A stretch of 64,000 bases of DNA from SW4 sp042466115 (GTDB lineage Bacteria > Pseudomonadota > Alphaproteobacteria > Rhodobacterales > Rhodobacteraceae). The translations under genes and the position numbers were made by a program. The stretch covers positions 16,881 to 80,880 of the forward strand of contig NZ_JAXHBQ010000002.1 in the NCBI RefSeq assembly GCF_042466115.1. The letters are read 5' to 3'. This document shows, one piece after another, positions 39,925-48,131 of this stretch; within the stretch, counting starts at the first letter, position 1; every line of letters starts with the position of its first letter. Under the pieces are notes generated by a model. That model was not told where the DNA came from, made no database searches, and worked only from the letters and a program-made list of their open reading frames with translations.

Positions 39925-41319
39925 TCATGCCACGTCCAGCCATGTCATCATGCCCGATGCGGCGTGCGACAGCATGTGGCAGTGCAATAGCCATTTGCCT
40001 GGATTGTCGGCGACAAAGGCGATCTCGTTGGATTGGCCGGCAAAGCTCAGCAATGTGTCGCGCATCGGGCCAAGCTGGCCGTCTTCCGACACCTCGCGGA
40101 AGTGCATCCCGTGCATGTGCATCGCATGGGGAAATGACGTGTCGTTCTTGATTGTGAGACGCACCGTTTCGCCGCGCGCAAGGCTGGCAAGCGGTGTGTC
40201 GGTCATGCCGATGACCCCGTTGAACGACCAGAACTGGTTGGCATCGGCGAGTTGTCGAAATGTCCGGCGTTCGCCGTCAAGAATGGCCGCATCTAACCGG
40301 CCCATCGCGCCCCCTTCCATGTTCAGCGTCAACATCCGCGCATTAGTCAAATCGCCGATGTCCATATTGGGGTTGGGCGGCAATGCCTCCGGCACAGCGC
40401 GCGTGGTGCGCGTGCCAGCGGCTGTCACCGGAAAGGTCGCCTGCGCCATGTTTTCACCGTTCAACGTGCGCACAAGATAGGCGCTTTCACCGATGTCCGC
40501 CGTCACATCGACGAACAGGTCGACACGCTGACCGGGGGCAAGTGGAAATTGCCCGTCGATCCTTACAGGCTGCGCCAGCGGCATGCCGTCATAGGCCATC
40601 GCCCAGCCCTCGAGCCCCACAAGGGACAGCACGAAAATTCGCGCGTTTGCCGCATTGATCAGGCGCAGGCGCAGGCGGTCCCCTTTTTTGACATCCGTGC
40701 TAAATTCGAAATCGCCATTTGTGGCGATAAAGTTGCCGTTGCGACCCGCATGGCTTCGGTCATGGGCTACCTCAAAATCCGCGTCCAGCTGGGCTGTCTC
40801 GGGGTTCAGCAGCCAATCATCGACGATCAAAACTTCGTCGCGATCCACGTCCGGTGCGGCGTTCTCCTCGACGATCAACGCACCATAAAGGCCGCGCGCG
40901 ACCTGTTCGGTTGATCTGTTGTGGGCGTGAAACCAATAGGTGCCTGCATCCGGCACGGCGAAATCATAATCGAACGTCTCGCCAGGGGCGACGGCGGCTT
41001 GGGTCAGCCCCGCGACCCCATCCATCGCGTTCGCGATCCGTATTCCGTGCCAATGCACCGAACTCGCTTGCGGCAATGCGTTGATAAACTGCCGCTGCAC
41101 ACGCGCGCCTTGCTGAACGCGGATCGTCGCCCCCGGCATCACACCATCATAGCCCCAGATATCTGTCTTGGCATAGCCTTCGGGGGCAAGCTGCATCGAC
41201 GCGGTTTGCGCGGTCAGCGGCACAAAGCCAACATTTTGTGCGAAAAGCCGGTGCGGGGCGATTGCCGCTACCGAGAAGGCGGCTGAAGCGCGCAGGAATT
41301 GCCGTCTTGTCTGTTTCAT
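39925..41319 (-). CDS. Tat-exported multicopper oxidase
   Basis: A 464-residue periplasmic oxidase. The Tat signal TRRQFLRASAAF is at the N terminus. All four copper-site motifs are visible: VHWHGIR (about 88-94), WFHAHN (about 130-135), HAMHMHGMHF and the C-terminal HCHMLSHAASGMM. Domains are cupredoxin types 3, 1 and 2. It likely oxidises Cu(I) to less toxic Cu(II) with oxygen as acceptor. Start at MKQTRR (AAAGGA site 7 bases upstream); an ATG three codons earlier is too close to the site. It belongs to a minus-strand operon with cytochromes c, which could exchange electrons with it. Confidence 0.92.
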   Translation of the reverse strand: MKQTRRQFLRASAAFSVAAIAPHRLFAQNVGFVPLTAQTASMQLAPEGYAKTDIWGYDGVMPGATIRVQQGARVQRQFINALPQASSVHWHGIRIANAMDGVAGLTQAAVAPGETFDYDFAVPDAGTYWFHAHNRSTEQVARGLYGALIVEENAAPDVDRDEVLIVDDWLLNPETAQLDADFEVAHDRSHAGRNGNFIATNGDFEFSTDVKKGDRLRLRLINAANARIFVLSLVGLEGWAMAYDGMPLAQPVRIDGQFPLAPGQRVDLFVDVTADIGESAYLVRTLNGENMAQATFPVTAAGTRTTRAVPEALPPNPNMDIGDLTNARMLTLNMEGGAMGRLDAAILDGERRTFRQLADANQFWSFNGVIGMTDTPLASLARGETVRLTIKNDTSFPHAMHMHGMHFREVSEDGQLGPMRDTLLSFAGQSNEIAFVADNPGKWLLHCHMLSHAASGMMTWLDVA

Positions 41320-41365
41320 TCGTTTCATCCTTTGAGCGCGTGGCCGCGAAGGCCGACGCATCGTA

Positions 41366-42271
41366 CTACTGGGCCGCAATCAGTGCATCGCCCTCAAGAA
41401 GGTAAGTTGCCATCGCCTCGAGGTCCTGAGGCGTCAGGAATTTCGTATTCATCTGAACGACTTCGACCATCGACCCGCCAAAGGCATCGCCCGAAGGGGT
41501 AATGCCCGTGCGCAGCGCATAGGCAAGATTTGCTACCGTCCAGTCATCCGCCAACAGATCGTCAGCCTGAATGGACGGCGCGCTTGACCCGCCCGGAAGC
41601 GCGAGGTTGCCCGCAAACCGACTGGCAAGGTCACGCCCACCAGCCAGATTGCGTGGGGTGTGGCACGCAGCGCAATGCCCCGCGCCATTCACCAGTTCGC
41701 GGCCGCGGTTCCATTGGTCACTTTTTCCCGTCACTGGTTCAGTCGGCGGGTCGTAAAGGAACGCCGCGCGCCACAGTTTCAAACCCCAACGCTGATCGAA
41801 TGGAAACGCAACTTCGTTCGCATGTGCAGGCTCGGCGACAGGCGCAACGGTTTGAAACGCGGCCCAGAGGTCGGCAATATCTTGGTCAGTAAAATCACCG
41901 TAGAATGGATAGGAAAAGGCCGGATAGTATGGCGCGCCCTCGGGGCTGATGCCCTGGCGGATCGCCGCTGCAAAGTCCTCGACCACCCAGTTTCCTATAC
42001 CATGTTCTGGGTCCGTCGTCAGGTTGGGCGGATAGAACGTGCCGAAATCCGTCGCCAATCCGGCCCCACCGGCAAGCGGCGCACCGCCTGCCTCGACGTC
42101 CGTATGGCAGGCGATGCAGCCCGAAACCCGCGCGAGATATGCACCACGCCCAACATCACCGGTCAATGTGATCGGATCTGGAACACGCCCGATTGGCCAA
42201 GCCATCAACGCCCCGACGATGACAGCGCCCAGCGCGCCTCCACTAAGGATGATCTTAACAAACCGCCGCAC
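41366..42271 (-). CDS. Diheme c-type cytochrome
   Basis: A 301-residue protein with an N-terminal membrane anchor or signal (about 5-27) and two heme-binding motifs: CIACH (about 52-56) and CAACH (about 197-201). The layout resembles the cytochrome subunit of membrane alcohol/sugar dehydrogenases or related gluconate-type cytochromes. It probably moves electrons between periplasmic partners and the respiratory chain. It lies between the multicopper oxidase and the cytochrome c' genes on the same strand, two bases after the latter. Confidence 0.9.
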   Translation of the reverse strand: MRRFVKIILSGGALGAVIVGALMAWPIGRVPDPITLTGDVGRGAYLARVSGCIACHTDVEAGGAPLAGGAGLATDFGTFYPPNLTTDPEHGIGNWVVEDFAAAIRQGISPEGAPYYPAFSYPFYGDFTDQDIADLWAAFQTVAPVAEPAHANEVAFPFDQRWGLKLWRAAFLYDPPTEPVTGKSDQWNRGRELVNGAGHCAACHTPRNLAGGRDLASRFAGNLALPGGSSAPSIQADDLLADDWTVANLAYALRTGITPSGDAFGGSMVEVVQMNTKFLTPQDLEAMATYLLEGDALIAAQ

Positions 42272-42273
42272 GC

Positions 42274-42843
42274 TTAGTTCGCTTCAATTCGGAACTTCGC
42301 ATGACACGCCGAACAGCTTTGCGACACCATCTCGAAGGCGCCATCTACGGGCATCGCGGCAAACTCGATCGTGTCCAAGGTAGGTGCCACACCCATCATG
42401 GCGGCGCTTTCCTCACCCATCATGGTTTCGCCGCCCATCATAGTGGCTGACATATCGCCGGTTGCCATGATCGGCGGGTTGTCAGCGGCCAAGGCCAGCC
42501 CCGCGCTATAGGTCGCAAGCTGTTCTGCAAGGGAGACGAATTCATCCCAGTCTTCCCAAACCGCGTCTTTGGCAGCCGACGGGCTGCCGCCAGTGCCCTC
42601 GGGGAAAAGCGCGGTCATCGACTCGCCTGCATGTGAGGTGAACGTGGCCGCTGCGATGCGGACCGCATCGGCGTCATAAGCGGTCTCGCCGCGCATCATC
42701 GGCGCAAGCGCCTTGACCGCGTTTCCCATCGCCATCATTGCGTCCATGCGTTCCTTTACGATGCCCGTCGCGCCATTGTGTGCGTAAGCAGCGACGGCCA
42801 AAGTCATCGCGAGAGCGGCAGTTACATATCCAATTTTATTCAT
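42274..42843 (-). CDS. Class II cytochrome c (c'/c556) with Met-rich insertion
   Basis: A 189-residue periplasmic protein with a signal peptide (cleavage near AYAH). The four-helix cytochrome c' fold is suggested by GIVKERMDAMMAMGNAVKALAPMM at the start and the C-terminal heme motif SCSACHAKFR. Between helices 3 and 4 (about residues 125-150) there is a methionine-rich stretch (MSATMMGGETMMGEE...AAMMG), unusual for the family and suited to Cu(I) binding. ATG at 42843 is used; the frame begins six codons earlier. Confidence 0.88.
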   Translation of the reverse strand: MNKIGYVTAALAMTLAVAAYAHNGATGIVKERMDAMMAMGNAVKALAPMMRGETAYDADAVRIAAATFTSHAGESMTALFPEGTGGSPSAAKDAVWEDWDEFVSLAEQLATYSAGLALAADNPPIMATGDMSATMMGGETMMGEESAAMMGVAPTLDTIEFAAMPVDGAFEMVSQSCSACHAKFRIEAN

Positions 42844-42904
42844 CTTTTTGATCCCAATCATTCATGCGACTTCTCAGTCAGTGACGGTCTGCTCCACGTT
42901 CAGC

Positions 42905-43276
42905 TTAGGATCGATGTCGCGGGGGTGGGGCGTCAAAAGACCAACGGAAACTGTCCACATTGCTGGAAATGTGCCGCGACAAACGTCGAGCGTTCATCAC
43001 CGCAACGATATCGGCGGGTTGCGTCAAAAAAGCGATTGTGACCGAGCAATCCAATCCATCGTCACAGTGTCCCAGAATGGTTTCCAAACGCCCGTGGTCG
43101 TGAGTATCCGCATTGGAACCTTCGTCATGGTCAGAATGGCCTAGCCCGGTTGCGATAGACACTTCACTTGCCGCCGCGCTTGCGGTTTCGGGCAAGGTGA
43201 CAAAAAGCACTAGCGCAAACAAAGCTATCGTGCGCAGCAGATCGGTCAGAACTCCGCGCGCCGCAGGCATACTCAT
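42905..43276 (-). CDS. His-rich secreted small protein of unknown function
   Basis: A 123-residue protein. A hydrophobic N-terminal segment (about 10-34, LLRTIALFALVLFVTLPETASAA) is a likely signal. The following region (about 43-70) is rich in His and Asp (GLGHSDHDEGSNADTHDHG), a pattern suited to metal binding, with cysteines in GHCDDGLDC. No family was recognised. It overlaps the upstream cytochrome c stop by four bases and precedes the cytochrome c' gene, so it is an integral part of the copper operon. Confidence 0.65.
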   Translation of the reverse strand: MSMPAARGVLTDLLRTIALFALVLFVTLPETASAAASEVSIATGLGHSDHDEGSNADTHDHGRLETILGHCDDGLDCSVTIAFLTQPADIVAVMNARRLSRHISSNVDSFRWSFDAPPPRHRS

Positions 43277-43731
43277 TCAATCCCGTTCGCACGCTGAAGT
43301 TCGCGGATGTATTGCGTGATGAATTTGACATCTGCCTGCGTCACGCCATCAACCGGCGGCATGTTTCCGAAATTCCAGTGGTGGGCGCGAACACCGTTTT
43401 GCGCTGCCAGTATAAAGGCCGCGTCCCCATGGTGGTTGGGTTCATATGTGATGTGAACGAGCGGTGGCGCGATCCCGTTTTGCCCCGCCGCGTTCTGGCC
43501 GTGGCATTCCGCGCAGGCGACTTCGAAACCGCGTTTGCCGATCTGAGCATCCGCGGACAGCTCTGCCGGAAGGATGACATCGACAAGCGCTGCACCCTGC
43601 GCGATTTCGCTTGTATCGGGCGGCACCATCGAATGCCCCTGCACGGCGACTGAAGGCTGTAGGGCCTGCCAGCCGATCAACCCCAATCCCACGACGAAGA
43701 CGCCGCCGACCAATATGCCCCAATAGTTCAT
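43273..43731 (-). CDS. Membrane-anchored monoheme cytochrome c
   Basis: A 152-residue protein with an N-terminal anchor helix (about 5-24) and one heme site CAECH (about 73-77), with an axial Met probably in FGNMPPVDG. It fits small class I cytochromes. It follows the L,D-transpeptidase gene and overlaps the His-rich protein gene by four bases. Likely an electron carrier for the multicopper oxidase or oxidase of the host. Confidence 0.88.
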   Translation of the reverse strand: MNYWGILVGGVFVVGLGLIGWQALQPSVAVQGHSMVPPDTSEIAQGAALVDVILPAELSADAQIGKRGFEVACAECHGQNAAGQNGIAPPLVHITYEPNHHGDAAFILAAQNGVRAHHWNFGNMPPVDGVTQADVKFITQYIRELQRANGIE

Positions 43732-43759
43732 GCGTGTTCCTTCATATCAGCCGCGCGCC

Positions 43760-44323
43760 TCAGATCAGTTTGACCTGGGTGCCAAGCGGCACGCGATCAA
43801 AGACTTCTTCAATCTGGTTGTTGTAAAGGCCGATGCACCCGTTGGACGACCGCCGCCCGATCTTGCGCGTGTCTTGCGTGCCGTGGATGCGGTAATACTG
43901 CCATGAAAGATAGAGTGCCCGCGTCCCAAGCGGATTGGTCGGATCCCCACCGGGCACATATTCCGGCCATTCCGGATTGCGCTCGCGCATTGACGGGGTC
44001 GGTGCCCAGCCCGGATTCTCGCGCTTTTCAACGACTTCGGTATAGCCGCGGCGCGTCAGATCATCCGTGAGTGGTACCGATGTCGGATAAACCCGCATTT
44101 CGTCGTCCGACGTCCAATGCTGAAGCACCATCGTATTCGTATCCGAGATGATGATCCCCTGCCCCAAGCTATCAAAGTGTTCCTGCCATCGATGCAAATT
44201 AAATGATGATATGTTGCGCCTGATCACCTGTTCGGTCTGTGCCCGCAAGACCTGCGGGGCAAACAGAAACGCGGCGCCGGCAGTCACAAATCCGCGCCGG
44301 TCGCATGTCATGGGTTTCTTCAT
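43760..44323 (-). CDS. YkuD-type L,D-transpeptidase with Tat-like signal
   Basis: A 187-residue protein. The N terminus MTCDRRGFVTAGAAF fits a Tat signal, with cleavage near LRAQ (28). YkuD motifs are YRIHGTQDTRKIG and SSNGCIGLYN (catalytic His and Cys). It is the first gene of the minus-strand copper operon, 28 bp before the cytochrome c gene. It is related in layout to the enzyme at 14588-15250 (both Tat-type with the PTNxLGxRAxYL segment), so the two metal islands carry paralogous wall enzymes. Confidence 0.88.
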   Translation of the reverse strand: MKKPMTCDRRGFVTAGAAFLFAPQVLRAQTEQVIRRNISSFNLHRWQEHFDSLGQGIIISDTNTMVLQHWTSDDEMRVYPTSVPLTDDLTRRGYTEVVEKRENPGWAPTPSMRERNPEWPEYVPGGDPTNPLGTRALYLSWQYYRIHGTQDTRKIGRRSSNGCIGLYNNQIEEVFDRVPLGTQVKLI

Positions 44324-44369
44324 TCCGATTGCTCCTTTACCTGCCGCGATCTGTGGCGCGTTCCCATGT

Positions 44370-44406
44370 GTTGTAAGCTAAGCAGCGCAGCCAGCAACCT
44401 TACAAC
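44370..44406. repeat. Inverted repeat in the copper operon promoter region
   Basis: GTTGTAAG (44370-44377) and CTTACAAC (44399-44406) are perfect complements separated by 21 bases. They lie between the divergent L,D-transpeptidase and DUF2933 genes, next to the TGTATCC boxes. Possible operator for the minus-strand copper operon. Confidence 0.45.
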
Positions 44407-44417
44407 CGCAGGATTTT

Positions 44418-44434
44418 TGTATCCAAATGTATCC
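44418..44434 (+). promoter_or_regulatory. TGTATCC direct repeat (candidate response-regulator box)
   Basis: TGTATCC occurs twice with a ten-base period (44418-44424 and 44428-44434), as expected for OmpR-family regulators that bind tandem sites on one DNA face. A related TGTATC palindrome lies in front of the response regulator gene and EF-hand gene. Confidence 0.5.
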
Positions 44435-44494
44435 TTGACCTTCCTGCGCAAGAGGAGCGCAAACACCGAGAATTCCAAATTTGGCGAGGGTCAC

Positions 44495-44803
44495 ATGCAC
44501 ACCGAAGTTTTCACGGCGAGAAACAAGAGCTCCGCTTCAACCACACTTATGAAATGGGGCATGATGGCCTGCTGTGCTGTCATGTTTCTGCCGGTCGCGG
44601 TATTCCTTATCGGTGGTGGCACGCTCGCCGGTCTTTGGGCCAACGCTGGCGTTTTCGCCCCGTTGACCCTCTGCATCGGGGCACATCTGGTCATGCACAA
44701 GATGATGGGAAAATCATGCCACGCAGAGGGCGAAAGCAGCGAGGCCGAACAGGACGGTCCCACCTCTGCTGATCTCAATCACCCCAATGGCAAACACGCC
44801 TAA
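44495..44803 (+). CDS. DUF2933-like small membrane protein
   Basis: A 102-residue protein with two hydrophobic segments (about 18-42 and 46-65) and the C-terminal HLVMHKMMGKSCH motif, giving a His/Met/Cys cluster in the tail. It resembles DUF2933-type proteins that accompany copper genes. The upstream frame is longer, but the ATG at 44495 (GCGAGGG site 7 bases before) is preferred. It is transcribed opposite to the copper cytochrome operon and converges on the SHOCT gene. Confidence 0.75.
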   Translation: MHTEVFTARNKSSASTTLMKWGMMACCAVMFLPVAVFLIGGGTLAGLWANAGVFAPLTLCIGAHLVMHKMMGKSCHAEGESSEAEQDGPTSADLNHPNGKHA

Positions 44804-44815
44804 GGGCGCCCCGCC

Positions 44816-45127
44816 CTATTCGTTCAATGTGGCCAAGCGCTTGCGGTATTCGTCTTCGTCGATCTCGCCGCGCGCGAAGCGTTCTTTCAGTATCTTCGCA
44901 GGGTCTTGATCGGGCTTTCCTGTGCCGGTGCCGTGTCGGCGAACAGCCACAACGATCAACGCGATGACGACACCCCAGAACAAGACCATCATCAGTCCAC
45001 CGGACATGCCATATCCGCCGCCCCACATGTGGCCAAAGTCCCAATCATTGCCCATACCGTTGTCCGCGTATGCAGCTGTTCCCAGCGCGGTGAAAAAGGG
45101 GATCACAAAGCTTTTCTTCAAACGCAT
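44816..45127 (-). CDS. SHOCT-domain small membrane protein
   Basis: A 103-residue protein. A signal or first hydrophobic segment (about 4-20) is followed by a Gly/Met-rich stretch (WDFGHMWGGGYGMSGGLMM), one membrane helix (about 45-60) and the C-terminal SHOCT motif (DPAKILKERFARGEIDEDEYRKRLATL). SHOCT proteins are common in metal and stress operons without defined function. It has an AAGGAGAC ribosome site inside the end of the sensor kinase gene, so it is the last gene of the two-component operon. Confidence 0.85.
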   Translation of the reverse strand: MRLKKSFVIPFFTALGTAAYADNGMGNDWDFGHMWGGGYGMSGGLMMVLFWGVVIALIVVAVRRHGTGTGKPDQDPAKILKERFARGEIDEDEYRKRLATLNE

Positions 45128-45128
45128 C

Positions 45129-46532
45129 TTAGTCTCCTTCATTGTGTTGATCGGCAACTAGCGGCAGTTGCACAATTGCGACCAGCCCGCTTTCGTCCCG
45201 ATTTTCCAATTTGATATCACCCCCGTGTGCGCGGATGATTGAGCGCGCAATTGACAGGCCAAGCCCGTGACCGCCTGTCTCAAGTGAGCGGCTTTCCTCG
45301 AGCCTCACGAACGGCTCAAAGACCCGTTCGGTATCCTTTTCCGGAATGCCCGGACCGTCATCTTTGATTTTGATGAAAAGGCTGTCGTGTTCCGGCACCC
45401 ACGACACGCACGCATGCTTGCCATACCGCACCGCGTTCTCGATCAGGTTGCGCAAGGCGCGTCGCATCGCATTCGGCCGCAGCCGCATCTGCATCGCTGG
45501 CCCGTCGATCAGGGAAAATTCCACCGCTTTTTCAGCTTGCAGCTCGCGCAGGAATTCTCCGAATTCGACCGTCTCGACCGCCTCGTTTCCCGTCAGGCCA
45601 CGGGCAAATGTCAAAGTCGCGTCCACCATTGATTGCATCTCTTCGACGGAGGCAACAAGGCTATCGCGGGTTTCTTCCTCATCGACCATCTCGGCGCGCA
45701 CCCGCATCGCCGTCAAGGGCGAGCGTAGGTCATGCCCAAGTGCTGCCAAAACGCGCGTGCGGTCCGTTACAAATCGGGTCAGACGGTCTTGCATCCGGTT
45801 GAAACCGGATGTCAGTTCGCGCACTTCAACTGGCCCCTGCATTGGCAGTGTCGCCACGTCTTCGCCGCGACCAAGGCGATCAGCCGCACCAACAAGACGC
45901 TGTAACGGCCCTGTTAGTCGGGTCATGACAAACCAGAATACGGCGATCAAGATTGCCGCCGCTGACAGTGCAAACGTCAACATCGCGTAGAACGGCCACT
46001 GGATCGGAGGGCGTTCAAACCGCGTACTAACATTGAGCCACTGTCCGCCCGATATCCCGATCGACAGGTTCATTTCGATAGCCGACAGTTCGCCGCGCAT
46101 CATCGCGATGTGCATTTCGGTCATTTCGCGCGACAGATTGGGAAGCGGCATGATTTCCCCGTTGATCTCGTGCAGCTCGACACGGATATCGCGGCTGTAA
46201 TCATCGCTAAGCAGGGCGCGCACGCGGTTTTCCACCGTGCCGCCGTCGGAATGGTCGCCGTGCTGAACAAGTGGCAGGTCAGCCAGTTCAAACCGCACCA
46301 GTGGGGAATTTGCGGCGCGCAGGATCGACGGGCGCAGGTCGGCAGGCGCTTCTTCAATCAACCGCGCCACATTAGCTGCGCGGCCTGCGGCCTCGAACCC
46401 AAGGGCTACGCGGATCGCAAGGCTGCGTTCATCGGCGAAAAGCAGCAGGCTGATGACCTGAGCAATGGCCAGTGCGGCGACAATCAACAGGACAAGCTGG
46501 ACCCGCAAGGTCTGCAACGCGCGCCAGATCAT
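45129..46532 (-). CDS. Sensor histidine kinase
   Basis: A 467-residue membrane sensor. Two membrane helices (about 9-31 and 160-182) enclose a periplasmic domain of about 125 residues; HAMP (about 183-235), the dimerisation helix with ALGHDLRSPLTAMR (phospho-His) and the catalytic domain with N box LIENAVRYGKH, DDGPGIPEKD and GHGLGLSI follow. The partner is the OmpR-family regulator encoded just upstream with ATGA overlap. The surrounding copper genes suggest a metal or redox signal; the sensor domain itself does not show this. Confidence 0.92.
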   Translation of the reverse strand: MIWRALQTLRVQLVLLIVAALAIAQVISLLLFADERSLAIRVALGFEAAGRAANVARLIEEAPADLRPSILRAANSPLVRFELADLPLVQHGDHSDGGTVENRVRALLSDDYSRDIRVELHEINGEIMPLPNLSREMTEMHIAMMRGELSAIEMNLSIGISGGQWLNVSTRFERPPIQWPFYAMLTFALSAAAILIAVFWFVMTRLTGPLQRLVGAADRLGRGEDVATLPMQGPVEVRELTSGFNRMQDRLTRFVTDRTRVLAALGHDLRSPLTAMRVRAEMVDEEETRDSLVASVEEMQSMVDATLTFARGLTGNEAVETVEFGEFLRELQAEKAVEFSLIDGPAMQMRLRPNAMRRALRNLIENAVRYGKHACVSWVPEHDSLFIKIKDDGPGIPEKDTERVFEPFVRLEESRSLETGGHGLGLSIARSIIRAHGGDIKLENRDESGLVAIVQLPLVADQHNEGD

Positions 46533-47251
46533 TCGACATCCGTGACATCGGCACAGAGGGAATAACCTCCATTGCGGATCGTCTTGATAATTCTGGGGCG
46601 CAGGATATCGGGCTCGATCTTGCGTCTAAGCCGCGAAACCTGATTGTCGATTTTGCGATCAAGCGGGCCTGCGGAAATCCCCGCGGACAGATCAAGAAGT
46701 TGCTCGCGGCTCAGCACCAAGCGGGGTCGTTCAACCAACACCGACAACAGCCTGAAATCCGCGACGGTTAGTGCGGTCTCTTCGCCATCTTCGTCGATCA
46801 GCACTTGCCTGTCGGCATCAAGAACAAGATGTGCAAAGCGAACTTTCTTGCCCGCAAGGCCGCGCGTTATTGTATCAGGTTGCGCTGCTCGCCGCAGGAC
46901 GGCCTTGATCCGCGCAAGAAGTTCGCGCGGATTGAATGGCTTTGAAAGGTAGTCATCGGCGCCTATCTCAAGCCCCACGATCCGGTCGGTTTCTTCGCCC
47001 AAAGCGGTCAGCATGATGATCGGCAGGTCACGTTCGGCCGAAATCCGACGACAAACAGACAGGCCACTTTCGCCTGGCATCATAACGTCCAGAACCATCA
47101 GATCGAACTGGCCTGTGGCAAGTTTGGCGTCCATGTCCGGCGCGTCTTTGGCGGCCGTCGCGCGCAGCCCGTTCTTTTCCAGAAAGCGGGTCACGCTATC
47201 GCGGATCTGCTGGTGATCATCGACAACGAGGATATGCGGTGTATGGGGCAT
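46529..47251 (-). CDS. OmpR-family response regulator
   Basis: A 240-residue regulator. The receiver domain (1-120) has HILVVDDHQQIRD (acidic pair) and the phospho-acceptor in LMVLDVMMPGESG. The C-terminal winged helix (about 140-235) has the OmpR pattern (LTVADFRLLSVLVERPRLVLSREQLL, RKIDNQVSRLRRKIE). It is the first gene of a three-gene minus-strand operon with its kinase and a SHOCT gene. TGTATC boxes nearby are candidate targets. Confidence 0.93.
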   Translation of the reverse strand: MPHTPHILVVDDHQQIRDSVTRFLEKNGLRATAAKDAPDMDAKLATGQFDLMVLDVMMPGESGLSVCRRISAERDLPIIMLTALGEETDRIVGLEIGADDYLSKPFNPRELLARIKAVLRRAAQPDTITRGLAGKKVRFAHLVLDADRQVLIDEDGEETALTVADFRLLSVLVERPRLVLSREQLLDLSAGISAGPLDRKIDNQVSRLRRKIEPDILRPRIIKTIRNGGYSLCADVTDVE

Positions 47252-47304
47252 TGGTTCCTTCTAAATCATTTGCTTTGGGTCAGTTAGGCCCCGTTTTGTC
47301 GCCC

Positions 47305-47344
47305 TTTGTATCAGGCATCGAAGGCTGCGACACGCTGATACAAA
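47305..47344. promoter_or_regulatory. TTTGTATCAG inverted repeat (candidate response-regulator site)
   Basis: Ten-base arms TTTGTATCAG (47305-47314) and CTGATACAAA (47335-47344) are perfect complements with a 20-base centre. They lie in the divergent region between the response regulator and the EF-hand protein. The core TGTATC also occurs in the direct repeat at 44418-44434. Confidence 0.55.
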
Positions 47345-47421
47345 ACACCCGAGCCGGTCCCCTTCAATTTCCTTGTTTCATGACGAGGTATCTAGTCATC
47401 AATGACAAGAGAGGCGAAGAC

Positions 47422-48021
47422 ATGTTACACACTCACAAGATCGCTGCTGCTATGGCTATCACAGTCATGATCCCGGTGTCCGCGATTGCGGACGCGGATC
47501 ATCACGCCGACCAACCCGACGATGGCAGCCTGATGTCACCCGAAGCCGTAAATGGTCAGGCCGGTATGGCCGGCATGACCGGAATGGGTTCAAACATGAT
47601 GGACATGACCATGATGGGCGATCACCACAAGATGATGCAGATGATGGTGCAAATGCATTTTGCGATGGACGTCAGCGCAATGGAAGGCAGCATGCCCAAA
47701 GCAAGGCAAGGCCAATTCCCTATGATGGGCGCGGGAATGATGGATACCTTTGACGCCGATGGTGACGGAGAGATTTCCAATGAGGAAGCGCATGGGACAT
47801 TGCAGTCCATGCATGGTCAAGCGGATACCGACGCCAACGGCCAACTGAATTTGCAGGAATTCGAGATCATGCATACCAACGCGATGCGCGAAACGATGGT
47901 GGATCGGTTCCAAGCCCTTGACGCCGATGGCGACGGGGCCATCACTGAGGGCGAGATGACGGCACCGGCCGATATGATGGGCACGGGCCGTCGTGGCAGT
48001 GCGCAGTCGTTTGGCGACTAG
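47422..48021 (+). CDS. Met/His-rich periplasmic EF-hand protein
   Basis: A 199-residue secreted protein with a signal peptide (cleavage near AIADA). The N-terminal half is Met- and His-rich (GMAGMTGMGSNMMDMTMMGDHHKMMQMMVQMH, described here in pieces: MTMMGDHHKMMQMM). The C-terminal half has three EF-hand loops: DADGDGEISNEE, DTDANGQLNLQE and DADGDGAITEGE. The Met/His part suits copper binding, the EF-hands calcium. A GAGAGGCGA site precedes the ATG. It is divergent from the two-component operon and probably its target. Confidence 0.85.
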   Translation: MLHTHKIAAAMAITVMIPVSAIADADHHADQPDDGSLMSPEAVNGQAGMAGMTGMGSNMMDMTMMGDHHKMMQMMVQMHFAMDVSAMEGSMPKARQGQFPMMGAGMMDTFDADGDGEISNEEAHGTLQSMHGQADTDANGQLNLQEFEIMHTNAMRETMVDRFQALDADGDGAITEGEMTAPADMMGTGRRGSAQSFGD

Positions 48022-48131
48022 TCTATTCGGGAACCCGATCAGGGTGGTTGTAGTTAGAGATAGATTGGGGTCGGCTTCGATATCAGGCAAACATCCAAGC
48101 CAACCACCCCACCAAACCCAAGGAGAAAGAC

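Noticed and set aside
44803..44817. AGGGCG-CCC-CGCCCT hairpin between convergent DUF2933 and SHOCT genes
   Set aside because: Only six base pairs and no T-run on either side; not called as a terminator.
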